Shown here: positions 1 through 7,487 of the stretch, in pieces
Layout: each line of letters opens with the position of its first letter
How positions within the stretch are numbered: the first letter of the stretch is position 1
DNA from: CAZXDS01 sp964639525
GTDB taxonomy: Bacteria > Bacteroidota > Ignavibacteria > Ignavibacteriales > Melioribacteraceae
Length of the DNA: 25,271 nt
Direction of reading: 5' to 3'
Assembly (NCBI GenBank): GCA_964639525.1
Contig: CAZXDS010000025.1
Location: 1-25,271 of the forward strand
The notes under the pieces: model-generated
Database searches by the model: none
What the model saw: the letters and a program-made list of their open reading frames with translations, nothing else
What the model was told of the DNA's origin: nothing
Position numbers and translations under genes: made by a program

Positions 1-8
1 TAAAAAAA

Positions 9-1874
9 TCATACTACTGCCGGGAAAATAAGCCTGATGGAAGTACCTTCATTAAGATGTGTTTCAACTTTGAATTTACCTTTGAGCAATTTTGTTAAAT
101 TATAAGCAATGGTTAATCCCAAACCGGCACCTTCATAATTACGTTTGTATCCCTCTTCATCAATTTGAGAAAACGGTTCAAAAATATGATGCAATTTATA
201 TTCATCAATTCCTATTCCGGTATCGGAAATTTCAATTATCATTCTATCGTCTTCAGATAAAGTTCTAAGTAATACTATCCCATTTTTTTTGTTGTATTTT
301 ATTGAGTTGTGAATAAGTTCAAAAAACACTTTTTCAATACGAAGAGGATCAACAAATATAGGATGTTCATTTTCCATCAAATCAAAATCGAATGTAATAC
401 TTTGCCTGTCGGCTTCTTTTTGTAAATTTGAACATGCATTTTTTAAGATAGCATTAATAAATGTTCTTTCCGGTTCAATTTTTAAGTCACCTGATTCTAT
501 CATTGAAACTTCCACTACATTCTCAACTAAAGATAAAAGTCTGCTTACACCATCTTTTAATGCTCCAATTAATTCAGGTAGAGAATCGTATTCTTTATCA
601 TCAATATCATCTTGAAGCAAATCTGAATACCCGACTACTGCATTTAAAGGAGTTCTTATTTCGTGCGACATATTAGCAAGGAAGGCTGATTTTAGTTTAT
701 TCAGCTTCGTTTGTTTATCATACGCAAGTCTGAGCATTCTCTCCGTTTTAAGTTGTTCCGTAATATCCATCAAAGTCAGAATAAATAATTCCTTTCGGTC
801 GAATAATGTTTCTGTAAAAGATAATTTGCAAAGATACTCCCGCAAATTTTGTGTTGCTGAATATCGAAAAGTAATTTGATTACTAACACTCTTTTTTACC
901 AAAGGAATGGACCCCTCAATTTTATCTACAAGAAGATGGGGAAGAACATCATTAATCATTTTTTCTTTTGCCTCTGCTTTTTCAATTGTAAAATCTCTGC
1001 AAAAATTTTCGTTTATGTTTTCTAAAATAAGCTGTTCTTTTTCTTTTCGAATAATTAATAGAGGATCGGAAATGTTTTCCAAAATTAATTTTTGACGCTG
1101 CTCTGATTTTTTTATCAATCGTGTTTTCTGAATATGGTGTGTAATATCATGGGCTGTTAAAATAAAACTTCCCGATTCCGCATCAGGCTTGCTAACAGGA
1201 TTAAGTACTATTTCCTTATACCAAAGCTCACCACTCTCTCCAATATCGGTTATAGTTTGAGTCCAGATTCGTTTATCCGCAATCGCATTTTCAAGTCCGT
1301 TTAAATCTTTTGGAGTTAAAAATTCTTCCAATATTGAAGGTAAGTAAGCATTGAATAATTGCCGAATATTTTTGTTTAGTATTAATTCAAATGATTTGGA
1401 AACAAAATTTATCTTTCCCCGCCTATCTATTATCAATACGGGAACATCACCATATTCAAGTGCGTTGGAGAGATTAGTAATTCTTTCTTCAATTTTAACC
1501 CGTTCTTCCAGCGTGTTAAATGTAAAAATAAAATATTCTGTTTGTTCAACTAATACGCGGTTAACTTCCGTATGCAGTGTGTGAATAATATTTTTATCTT
1601 CATCAGTAAATGAAGTATCAAAATTAAAACCCTTATAGTTTCCCTCAATCAGGTTGCCAATAACTTCTTTAAGCGAAGGCTCGGAATTTATGAGCGAAAG
1701 GTTTTCCTCTTCGGAAAGCCCAAACATTTTTGCAAAAGCATTATTTAAATAAACAATTTTCCCTGCTTCATCTACAATTGTTAAAGGTTTTGAATCAGCA
1801 AGTTCGTGTAATTTTTTAAACTCGAGTAAAGAGCTGAATTTATCCGATGAATTGTTTTTAATAATATTGAGCAT
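9..1874 (-). CDS. Triple-PAS sensor histidine kinase, soluble
   Basis: A 621-residue histidine kinase with no membrane segment, so probably a cytoplasmic sensor. Three PAS-like modules are visible at about residues 25-125, 135-250 and 262-375; the second and third end in typical PAS exits (AHDITHHIQ and LMDITEQLK). A HisKA domain follows, with the H box NMSHEIRTPLN and phosphoacceptor His404. The HATPase_c domain has Asn523 (N box), DTGIGID at 551-557 (G1), the F box FEPFSQ at 565-570 and GAGLGL at 582-587 (G2), so it looks catalytically complete. There is no attached receiver; three receiver proteins lie just upstream in the same orientation (3251-3637, 2588-3250, 5300-6004) and are natural partners, which is inference. 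It is the last gene visible in the series and starts 3 bases after the preceding stop. The sensed signal cannot be read from sequence. Confidence 0.93.
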   Translation of the reverse strand: MLNIIKNNSSDKFSSLLEFKKLHELADSKPLTIVDEAGKIVYLNNAFAKMFGLSEEENLSLINSEPSLKEVIGNLIEGNYKGFNFDTSFTDEDKNIIHTLHTEVNRVLVEQTEYFIFTFNTLEERVKIEERITNLSNALEYGDVPVLIIDRRGKINFVSKSFELILNKNIRQLFNAYLPSILEEFLTPKDLNGLENAIADKRIWTQTITDIGESGELWYKEIVLNPVSKPDAESGSFILTAHDITHHIQKTRLIKKSEQRQKLILENISDPLLIIRKEKEQLILENINENFCRDFTIEKAEAKEKMINDVLPHLLVDKIEGSIPLVKKSVSNQITFRYSATQNLREYLCKLSFTETLFDRKELFILTLMDITEQLKTERMLRLAYDKQTKLNKLKSAFLANMSHEIRTPLNAVVGYSDLLQDDIDDKEYDSLPELIGALKDGVSRLLSLVENVVEVSMIESGDLKIEPERTFINAILKNACSNLQKEADRQSITFDFDLMENEHPIFVDPLRIEKVFFELIHNSIKYNKKNGIVLLRTLSEDDRMIIEISDTGIGIDEYKLHHIFEPFSQIDEEGYKRNYEGAGLGLTIAYNLTKLLKGKFKVETHLNEGTSIRLIFPAVV

Positions 1875-1877
1875 ACC

Positions 1878-2534
1878 TTAACTGTAATAAGTGGAAATTT
1901 CTTCAATTGAAATCAGTTCATGATTATTATCATTAAACGTAAATTGATTAGGCACATGAAATCTGTCATGCTTATTGATAAACGTGTATATATTATTAAT
2001 TATTTTACTAAACTCATTATAAAGTCTTTCCTCATAACCATCTTGTATTTCGTTTATCATTGAGCTATCGTTAGTGTCAAAATTATGAATTATCTTTAAT
2101 TCCTTTGCTCTGTCAAATACTTCTCTTAATACTCCAACATCAACATATGAGTTAGTAGTTAAAGATTTAACTAACAATTTTTTAACATTTATTTTTATTG
2201 TAACTTTATTTTTTGTATTGCTTCCAATTTCTGCTCTAGAAACATAAAATAACTGCCGCGGTTCGTTAAAATAATCCGTTACATTTACTTTTGTTCTAAA
2301 TTCAAATTCACCAATAAAAAAAATCAGATTTACATTATCCGGCGAAGAATATTCTATCTCCCGAATAGTCCATTTTAATGAAGCTAAATAAACTGCCGCA
2401 GGAGAAAATGAAATTGAGTCTTTAACATTTTTTGCAGGCTCGACCTGTTTATTAAAAATTTGGTCAAATCCTACAGAATGCCTTTTTCGTTTATATGATT
2501 TATTTCTGCTTATATTTTCTATTTTTTCCAGCAT
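1878..2534 (-). CDS. Conserved-looking protein of unknown function, 218 aa
   Basis: I do not recognise this protein. It is soluble, without signal peptide or membrane helix. The first 40 residues are basic and probably disordered (KSYKRKRH at 12-19). They are followed by a short segment, DSISFSPAAVYLASLKW (39-55), resembling the D-x-x-x-x-S-x-x-A stretches common in flagellar and FlgM-type linkers. Residues 55-125 alternate like a beta-rich fold; 135-190 look helical. I looked for PilZ motifs (RxxxR, D/NxSxxG) and did not find them. The ATG has a GGAG ribosome binding site 8 bases upstream, and the 53-base gap before it (2535-2587) is longer than most in this locus. It sits between a receiver-DHp protein and a sensor kinase, behind the second stator pair, so a role in motility signalling is possible but unsupported by any motif. 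Confidence 0.8.
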   Translation of the reverse strand: MLEKIENISRNKSYKRKRHSVGFDQIFNKQVEPAKNVKDSISFSPAAVYLASLKWTIREIEYSSPDNVNLIFFIGEFEFRTKVNVTDYFNEPRQLFYVSRAEIGSNTKNKVTIKINVKKLLVKSLTTNSYVDVGVLREVFDRAKELKIIHNFDTNDSSMINEIQDGYEERLYNEFSKIINNIYTFINKHDRFHVPNQFTFNDNNHELISIEEISTYYS

Positions 2535-2587
2535 AGATATTCTCCATACATATTATCGAAAAAAAATAGAAAATATTTAGGTAAGAA

Positions 2588-3250
2588 TTAGTCTAATTTT
2601 AAGATTTTATTATCAAGAGCGTATTTTGTAAATTCGGGGTTATGGAGATTTTGGAGAGCTTCAACAAATTTTCTAATTCGTTTTACTGACTCAAGAATAA
2701 TTGCAAAATCATCTTCGCGAGATTCTTGTTCCAATTTGGACAAATCTAATTGTAAATTTTGTACCGACATTATAAGGCTGCTTAAAGGATTATTTATTTT
2801 ATGCCCGATTGTTGCCGCCATTTCCAACAATGCTTTGTTATGTTCAATGCTTTTTAATTCATTTTGAAGATTATATATTCTAACACCTGAGCGTATATGA
2901 GCAAGCAATTCGGAATTTTCAACAGGTTTTACCAGAAAATCATCGGCACCAACATCTAACCCTTTAACGCGATCCTTCAAAGATGCTCTTGCTGTTAAAA
3001 CAATAAAATAGATAAGCTTATATTTTTCTTTTGACTTTAAAATATCACATAATTGAAGTCCGTCCATTTCCGGCATAGTCCAATCGGCAATTATAAGTTT
3101 GGGATAAAAATCTTCGAGAACTTTTAGTGCTTCTTCACCATTATTTGCAGCTTTAACTTCGTAACCATTTTTTACTAATAATCGTTCAAGTACAAATTTA
3201 GTGTCTTCCTCGTCTTCTACAATTAGTATTTTACCTTTTTCTTCACTCAT
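2588..3250 (-). CDS. Response regulator receiver fused to a HisKA-like (DHp) domain, no ATPase
   Basis: Residues 1-122 form a CheY-like receiver with acidic residues after KILIVEDEED, phosphoacceptor Asp56 (IADWTMP), Thr86 and Lys108 (VKP). After a helical linker, residues 133-205 resemble a kinase dimerisation/phosphotransfer helix pair: the segment MAATIGHKINNPLSSLI aligns with the H box of HisKA domains and keeps His150. The protein then ends at residue 220, so there is no HATPase_c domain. It therefore cannot autophosphorylate alone. It could be a phosphotransfer protein, a dimeric regulator, or a partner that borrows an ATPase. It starts at the base next to the stop of the upstream receiver gene (3251-3637), so the two are probably translationally coupled. 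The receiver assignment is firm; the DHp assignment rests on the H-box pattern. Confidence 0.88.
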   Translation of the reverse strand: MSEEKGKILIVEDEEDTKFVLERLLVKNGYEVKAANNGEEALKVLEDFYPKLIIADWTMPEMDGLQLCDILKSKEKYKLIYFIVLTARASLKDRVKGLDVGADDFLVKPVENSELLAHIRSGVRIYNLQNELKSIEHNKALLEMAATIGHKINNPLSSLIMSVQNLQLDLSKLEQESREDDFAIILESVKRIRKFVEALQNLHNPEFTKYALDNKILKLD

Positions 3251-3637
3251 CTAATTCACAAAACCTTTCACCTTGTCCAAAAGGAGATTATAATCTGATA
3301 TTGGTTTAACTACCAAATCATCAGCCAAACTATTTTTCAAAATACCTTTAAAACTTACACCCGTTCTGTATGCGGTAACAATAATTATTGGCACTTTATT
3401 ATTTACATTATTTTTTAAATGATTACAGAGCTGAACTCCGTCCGTCTTTTTATTTTCAAAAAAAGTATTTTTAAGATTAATATCTAAAATTGCTAATCCA
3501 ATATCGGAATTTTTTATTAAATCAATTATTTCTTCCGAATCCTCACTAAATATAACATTATAGCCGGCTTTTTTAAAAATCAGTCCATAAAACTGATTTG
3601 CCATCGGATCATCTTCCACAATTAAAATTTTATTCAT
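3251..3637 (-). CDS. Single-domain response regulator (CheY-like)
   Basis: A 128-residue stand-alone receiver. It opens with NKILIVEDDP (acidic pair Glu8-Asp9/Asp10), has phosphoacceptor Asp52 in LAILDINL, Thr88 in IIIVTAY and Lys111 in VVKPIS, which is the full active-site set. The beta3-alpha3 loop is longer than usual (residues 55-66, NLKNTFFENKKTDG). There is no output domain, so it acts by protein contact, like CheY at the motor switch or as a phosphorelay intermediate. Its ATG lies inside the end of motB2 (8-base overlap) and its stop touches the start of the receiver-DHp gene, so it is in the same transcription unit as stator pair 2. Which kinase phosphorylates it cannot be told; the PAS kinase at 9-1874 is the nearest candidate. 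Confidence 0.93.
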   Translation of the reverse strand: MNKILIVEDDPMANQFYGLIFKKAGYNVIFSEDSEEIIDLIKNSDIGLAILDINLKNTFFENKKTDGVQLCNHLKNNVNNKVPIIIVTAYRTGVSFKGILKNSLADDLVVKPISDYNLLLDKVKGFVN

Positions 3638-4418
3638 CTTTAACTTCAGAAAATTTTACAATAATACTTATTCTTCTATTAATAGCAGCAAACGGATGCG
3701 TAGGATCAGCCAAGTTATTGGCTCCATTCCCTCGAATACCTGCAATTTGTTCTTCCCGTAAACCGCCTTTAATTAATGCTCTTCTTGCTGTATTTGCTCT
3801 ATCGGCACTAAGTTCAAAATTAGAATATCCTGTTTTTGAGCCTGAATACTTGTTAGCGTCAGTAAATCCATCAATTACAATATTGTTATTAAGCTGCGAT
3901 AATTGCTTACCAATTGTTTCTACCAAATTTTCAGATGATTGATTTAATCTCGCAGAACTCTGAGAAAAAAATGGTTCGGTTAATGATTCAAGCAACTCAA
4001 TTTTTAATCCTTCTTTAACTGCTTCAACTTTAATTTGTTTCCCCAACATTTTTTTAAATTTTGGATTTTCTTTTATTTTATCCATTATTTGCTTGCCAAC
4101 TTTATCAAAGGCAAGTTTTTCTTTCTGTTTTTTTTCAATAGCATTCATAATATCAGGAGCAATTGTAGTTGATGGATTGCCCTTCATAATTTGAATACTT
4201 GTTCCGCCTCCTGCAGTAAAACCTACAGGGTCTCTAAAATAACCGCCAACTGCTTGTTTAATTTCTTCGCTTTGACCTAATACCCAAAGAACAATAAACA
4301 GTGCCATCATGGAAGTAACAAAATCTCCATATGCTATTTCCCATGCACCACCGCCACCGCCTTTTTTACATTTTTTCCCTTTTTTTACTATTATCGGGGC
4401 TTCTTTTCCATCACTCAT
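3630..4418 (-). CDS. motB: MotB-type stator protein of stator pair 2
   Basis: MotB anchors the stator to peptidoglycan and carries the ion-binding aspartate. The N-terminus is short and basic (KKGKKCKKGGGGG), followed by one membrane helix at about 28-48 containing Asp32 in AYGDFVTSMMALF; this is the same position and helix style as E. coli proton-type MotB. Residues 135-258 form an OmpA-like peptidoglycan-binding domain with IDGFTDA, ELSADRAN and NRRISIIV. The family's usual GHTD is GFTD here (His to Phe). Total length is 262 residues, slightly short of E. coli MotB. A strong GGGGAG ribosome binding site precedes the ATG, and motA2 ends 12 bases upstream. Proton coupling is the likelier reading but is inference from similarity. 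Confidence 0.95.
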   Translation of the reverse strand: MSDGKEAPIIVKKGKKCKKGGGGGAWEIAYGDFVTSMMALFIVLWVLGQSEEIKQAVGGYFRDPVGFTAGGGTSIQIMKGNPSTTIAPDIMNAIEKKQKEKLAFDKVGKQIMDKIKENPKFKKMLGKQIKVEAVKEGLKIELLESLTEPFFSQSSARLNQSSENLVETIGKQLSQLNNNIVIDGFTDANKYSGSKTGYSNFELSADRANTARRALIKGGLREEQIAGIRGNGANNLADPTHPFAAINRRISIIVKFSEVKDE

Positions 4419-4423
4419 AAGAA

Positions 4424-4429
4424 CTCCCC
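4424..4429 (-). promoter_or_regulatory. Ribosome binding site of motB2
   Basis: GGGGAG on the minus strand, 5 bases before the ATG of the MotB-like gene at 4418. It lies in the 12-base space after the motA2 stop and confirms that start. Confidence 0.75.
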
Positions 4430-4430
4430 A

Positions 4431-5282
4431 TTATTTACCTCTTAAGAAATTTTCCAATTCGCTAAATGTAGGTCTCACATCCGACATTAAAGTGCGGCGT
4501 GCAATTTCGGCAGCAACAACCGGTGGATTTCCCTTTGCATAGGCAACAACCGCAGCTTTTATAGTTTTCAAATACCTTGCTTCTTCTTCGTACATGAAAC
4601 TAATGTTTTTCCCTATTGGTCCAACAAATCCGTAAGCTAAAAGAATACCGAGAAATGTACCAACAAGCGCAGCAGCAACGTGTTCGCCAACAACTTCAGC
4701 ACCTTCGTCAATTGATGCCATAGTTAAAATAATCCCTAAAACAGCAGCAACAATACCAAAAGCCGGAAAAGCTTCGGCAGTATGTGAAATTATTTCTCCC
4801 AACGGTTCTGTTTCCGCTTCAAATGTTTCAATTTCAGTATCCATCAATTCTTCAATTTCATGGGGAGGCACACCACCGGAGAGCATTACTTTTAGCGTAT
4901 CGGTTAAAAAAGTAGTTGCAATAGTGTTTTTAAGTAATTTTGGATTTGTTGAAAGGATCTCGCTTGCAGCCGGATCTTCGATGTGTTTTTCTATTGCCAG
5001 CAATCCATCACGTTGAGCCAAAAGAAACAAATCATAAAGTACTTTCAGCAATTTAAGATTATCATCTTTAGAGTCTTGTTTTGCACTCAATGCTTTGATT
5101 ATTGCGCCAATTACCTTTTTAATCATAGGCAGCGGAAGTGTAACAATCAAACTTCCAAGTGCTGCTCCACCAATAGTAACAAATTCGGGGATTTGAATTA
5201 AAAGGACAAGATTTCCGCCCCCCATCATAAATCCTCCGACAACCGCACCAATAACAATAACCGACCCAATAATAATAAACAT
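4431..5282 (-). CDS. motA: MotA-type stator protein of stator pair 2 (E. coli type)
   Basis: MotA forms the ring of the torque-generating unit in the inner membrane and contacts FliG through its cytoplasmic loop. The 283-residue protein has four membrane segments: about 1-20, 32-52, 172-190 and 203-223. The loop contains Arg91 and Glu98 (AQRDGLLAIE), matching the E. coli torque residues Arg90 and Glu98. Pro173 in AFPAFGIVAAVLG matches E. coli Pro173. GAALG and ALVGTFLGILLAYG are also E. coli-like. This sequence class is clearly different from the other MotA of the window (7343-7960), which is of the shorter Gram-positive/PomA style. The ATG lies 17 bases after the receiver-Hpt stop with only a weak ribosome binding site, so expression probably follows from the genes upstream. 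Confidence 0.95.
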   Translation of the reverse strand: MFIIIGSVIVIGAVVGGFMMGGGNLVLLIQIPEFVTIGGAALGSLIVTLPLPMIKKVIGAIIKALSAKQDSKDDNLKLLKVLYDLFLLAQRDGLLAIEKHIEDPAASEILSTNPKLLKNTIATTFLTDTLKVMLSGGVPPHEIEELMDTEIETFEAETEPLGEIISHTAEAFPAFGIVAAVLGIILTMASIDEGAEVVGEHVAAALVGTFLGILLAYGFVGPIGKNISFMYEEEARYLKTIKAAVVAYAKGNPPVVAAEIARRTLMSDVRPTFSELENFLRGK

Positions 5283-5299
5283 TACACTATACTCTATTT

Positions 5300-6004
5300 T
5301 TAATAATTATTTTTAATTTGTCTTACAATTTTAAATATTTGGTTACACTTCATTTCTGCAAACACCCAATCTGTTGGTGAAACTAATTCTCTCTCTTCAA
5401 CATCACCGCTTAATTCCGTTAGTTCGCTGTAACCGATAGTCCCGCCGGCGCCTCTAATTTCATGAACTGCTGTTTTTAAACGCTCGGCATCTTTATTTTT
5501 AATTGCATCATGAATAGTCTTTTGTCTTATATCAAATGAATCGACAAAAAATTTAATCAGTTGTGCTTTTATTTCACTAGTATCATTATCGGATAAAATT
5601 TCATTTTTTTTAGTGCTATTGAAATTTTTTCCACCGAGAAGTTCATCAACATATTTTTTAAGAATATCATAATCAATTGGTTTAGATATTACTCTATCCG
5701 CACCTCTTTCCATAGCAGAAATAACATTGGAACGAGCTGTATTGGCACTAATTACAATTACCGGAATATTCTTAATTTCCTTAAACATTTTTTTAACTTC
5801 AAGAACTTTCATACCGTCAACATTGGGCATCATTAAATCGAGGAAAATTAGTGCGGGTTTATATTCTGCAGCCTTTTGAATTCCATCCAAACCATCTTCC
5901 GAAGTGAGCACAGAAAAATTGTATTTCTCAAAAAACGTACGCAGAGATTCCAAAATTATATTTGAATCGTCAATTACAAGAACTTTAATTTGTTCATGTA
6001 CCAC
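5300..6004 (-). CDS. Response regulator with C-terminal histidine phosphotransfer (Hpt) domain
   Basis: Residues 5-122 form a receiver with IDDSN (Asp12, Asp13), phosphoacceptor Asp56 (FLDLMMP), Ser86 and Lys108 (SKP). Residues 140-230 form an Hpt four-helix domain with His181 in AVHEIRGAGGTIGYSEL, the standard Hpt signature. Such a protein can accept a phosphoryl group at Asp56 or pass one through His181, so it fits as an intermediate of a multi-step relay. No DNA-binding output is present. The start is a GTG at 6004, four bases after the csrA stop; there is no other plausible in-frame start before residue 59, so this GTG is favoured although the ribosome binding site is poor. It sits between csrA and motA2 and bridges the two stator regions. 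Confidence 0.92.
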   Translation of the reverse strand: MVHEQIKVLVIDDSNIILESLRTFFEKYNFSVLTSEDGLDGIQKAAEYKPALIFLDLMMPNVDGMKVLEVKKMFKEIKNIPVIVISANTARSNVISAMERGADRVISKPIDYDILKKYVDELLGGKNFNSTKKNEILSDNDTSEIKAQLIKFFVDSFDIRQKTIHDAIKNKDAERLKTAVHEIRGAGGTIGYSELTELSGDVEERELVSPTDWVFAEMKCNQIFKIVRQIKNNY

Positions 6005-6008
6005 AATA

Positions 6009-6251
6009 TCAATCTTTTTTAATTTTATTAATTGCTAATTTTGACAAATCAACGGGTTTTTCAATGCTTTTTTTAGTTGCTTCAATAGTTTGCTGTTTTA
6101 CATCTTCATAAATTTCATTACGAAGTATTTTAACATACATAGGGGCATCAATACCTATTTTTACTTGTGTATCCGAAATTGATAGCACTTGGACTACAAT
6201 TTCGGAACCAATGCGGATTTTTTCGTTTTTCTTCCTTGAAAGTATAAGCAT
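6009..6251 (-). CDS. csrA: Carbon storage regulator CsrA, flagellin translation repressor
   Basis: CsrA is a dimeric RNA-binding protein that covers GGA motifs at ribosome binding sites. The start MLILSRKKNEKIRIG, the core VKIGIDAP and the strand KILRNEIYEDV are typical; Leu4 and Arg44, which contact RNA in characterised CsrA, are both kept. At 80 residues it is longer than E. coli CsrA (61), with a lysine-rich C-terminal extension, as is common in FliW-containing bacteria where it helps FliW binding. It lies 13 bases downstream of fliW, with a GAAGAG ribosome binding site. The FliW-CsrA partnership sets flagellin synthesis in Bacillus subtilis and Campylobacter; the same role is likely here, but flagellin is not in the window. 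Confidence 0.96.
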   Translation of the reverse strand: MLILSRKKNEKIRIGSEIVVQVLSISDTQVKIGIDAPMYVKILRNEIYEDVKQQTIEATKKSIEKPVDLSKLAINKIKKD

Positions 6252-6264
6252 TTTTTCTCTTCAA

Positions 6265-6660
6265 TTATTTTTCGACAAATAGTTTATAGTCAACGGGGTA
6301 TTTTTCAGTATCTAATATTTTTTGAAATCCGGTCTTTTTTTCCTGATCCAAATAAATAGGAGCTTTTAAGTTAATTGTTATCTCCGATGGATCTTTGGAT
6401 AATCTAACAATTCCAAATGGTTCCAAACTTTCCTTTTCAGGATAATCGTCTTGAAGTGTTCCAATAGGGAATAATGGGAAAACTATTTCAGGTTCATCAA
6501 TGGCGGTAAGCCAATAGAACAATCCGTTTTCTTCGGTAATCAAAAGGTATTTAGTAAAATTTTCAAATCCTAGTATACCATCTTCAAAATTAATGACAAT
6601 ATCGTCATTATATTCCACTTCACCAAACTGCAATGTTTTTATTTTCATGATTTTTTTCAC
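6265..6660 (-). CDS. fliW: Flagellar assembly factor FliW
   Basis: FliW binds flagellin and CsrA in turn: free flagellin draws FliW away from CsrA, and FliW-bound CsrA cannot repress flagellin mRNA. Family features are visible: FGEVEY near the N-terminus, GILGFENFTKYLLI, FYWLTAIDEPEIVFPL and INLKAPIYLD. Length (131) is close to the usual 130-150. The open frame can start at a GTG (6660), which overlaps the motB1 stop as GTGA, or at an in-frame ATG four codons later (6648). Neither has a clear ribosome binding site; the ATG gives the more usual N-terminus (MKIKTLQFGEVEY). It is followed directly by csrA, as in many genomes. Confidence 0.95.
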   Translation of the reverse strand: MKKIMKIKTLQFGEVEYNDDIVINFEDGILGFENFTKYLLITEENGLFYWLTAIDEPEIVFPLFPIGTLQDDYPEKESLEPFGIVRLSKDPSEITINLKAPIYLDQEKKTGFQKILDTEKYPVDYKLFVEK

Positions 6661-7487
6661 TTTATTTTGTTTAAAATAACTATATCTACTCTTCTATTCA
6701 ATTTTTTCCCTTCCGGAGTATCATTAGATGCTATCGGTTTATACTTGGAATAGCCAACGATTGATATTTTATCAGGAGATAATTTTTCCGTATTCATTAA
6801 ATAATATGCTATGTTTGTTGCCCTTGCCACTGAAAGATGCCAATTTGACGGAAATAAACTTGATTTAATCGGCACATTATCAGTATGCCCTTCAATACGA
6901 ATATCGTTTGGCAATTCTCGCAGTACCGGACCCAGTGAGCTTAAAACCTTCTGCGTACTCACAGTTACTGCTGCTTGTCCCGATGCAAAAAGAATATCAT
7001 CAAGAATCCGAATTGTAATTCCCCTTTCATTTTTTACTAACTTTATAGAGTTGTCGAATTTATTTTCACTAATAACTTTTTGTAAACTTCGCATCAAAGT
7101 TTTTTGAGAAATATGCGGAACCGAAAAAACAGGTGTCGGGACAACCATTGCCGAGTTACTTTGATTTCCATTCCCAAATACCGTACCGAGAGCTTCAACT
7201 GCAGAACGATATTTTGCTTTGTCAATGTTAGACATTGCATACAAAATAATAAACAACCCAAGCAAAAGTGTAATCAAATCTGCATAGGTAATTATATATC
7301 TGTCTCTGTCAGCGTCTTCGCCATACAAGTCGTTGTTCTCAATTACTTTTCGAGTACTACGTCTTGCTCTTTTTGGGGCAGCATGCTTACTAATCGGGAC
7401 TTTATTACCGAGGGAATCTCCCCGCTCTGAATCCCCAAAACCGCTTCCAAAGAGACTTCCATCATATGTATTTCTTTCAGATGCCAT
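6657..7487 (-). CDS. motB: MotB-type stator protein of stator pair 1
   Basis: The stator subunit that carries the ion-binding Asp and anchors to peptidoglycan. A membrane helix at about 65-85 contains Asp70 in TYADLITLLLGLFIILYAMS, a style like Gram-positive MotB/MotS rather than E. coli MotB. Residues 155-276 are an OmpA-like domain with IEGHTDNVPI, NWHLSVARA and NRRVDIVI. The start is uncertain. The ATG at 7487 lies 145 bases inside motA1 and gives a 60-residue, Gly/Ser- and Arg-rich extension without a ribosome binding site. A TTG at 7328, 14 bases after the motA1 stop, would leave Asp at residue 17 of a more standard protein. The conserved part is certain. Fusion to motA1 was considered and excluded because the frames differ. 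Confidence 0.93.
   Translation of the reverse strand: MASERNTYDGSLFGSGFGDSERGDSLGNKVPISKHAAPKRARRSTRKVIENNDLYGEDADRDRYIITYADLITLLLGLFIILYAMSNIDKAKYRSAVEALGTVFGNGNQSNSAMVVPTPVFSVPHISQKTLMRSLQKVISENKFDNSIKLVKNERGITIRILDDILFASGQAAVTVSTQKVLSSLGPVLRELPNDIRIEGHTDNVPIKSSLFPSNWHLSVARATNIAYYLMNTEKLSPDKISIVGYSKYKPIASNDTPEGKKLNRRVDIVILNKIK

Noticed and set aside
1878..2534. PilZ (c-di-GMP binding) domain in the unknown protein
   Set aside because: The RxxxR and D/NxSxxG motifs were looked for and not found.
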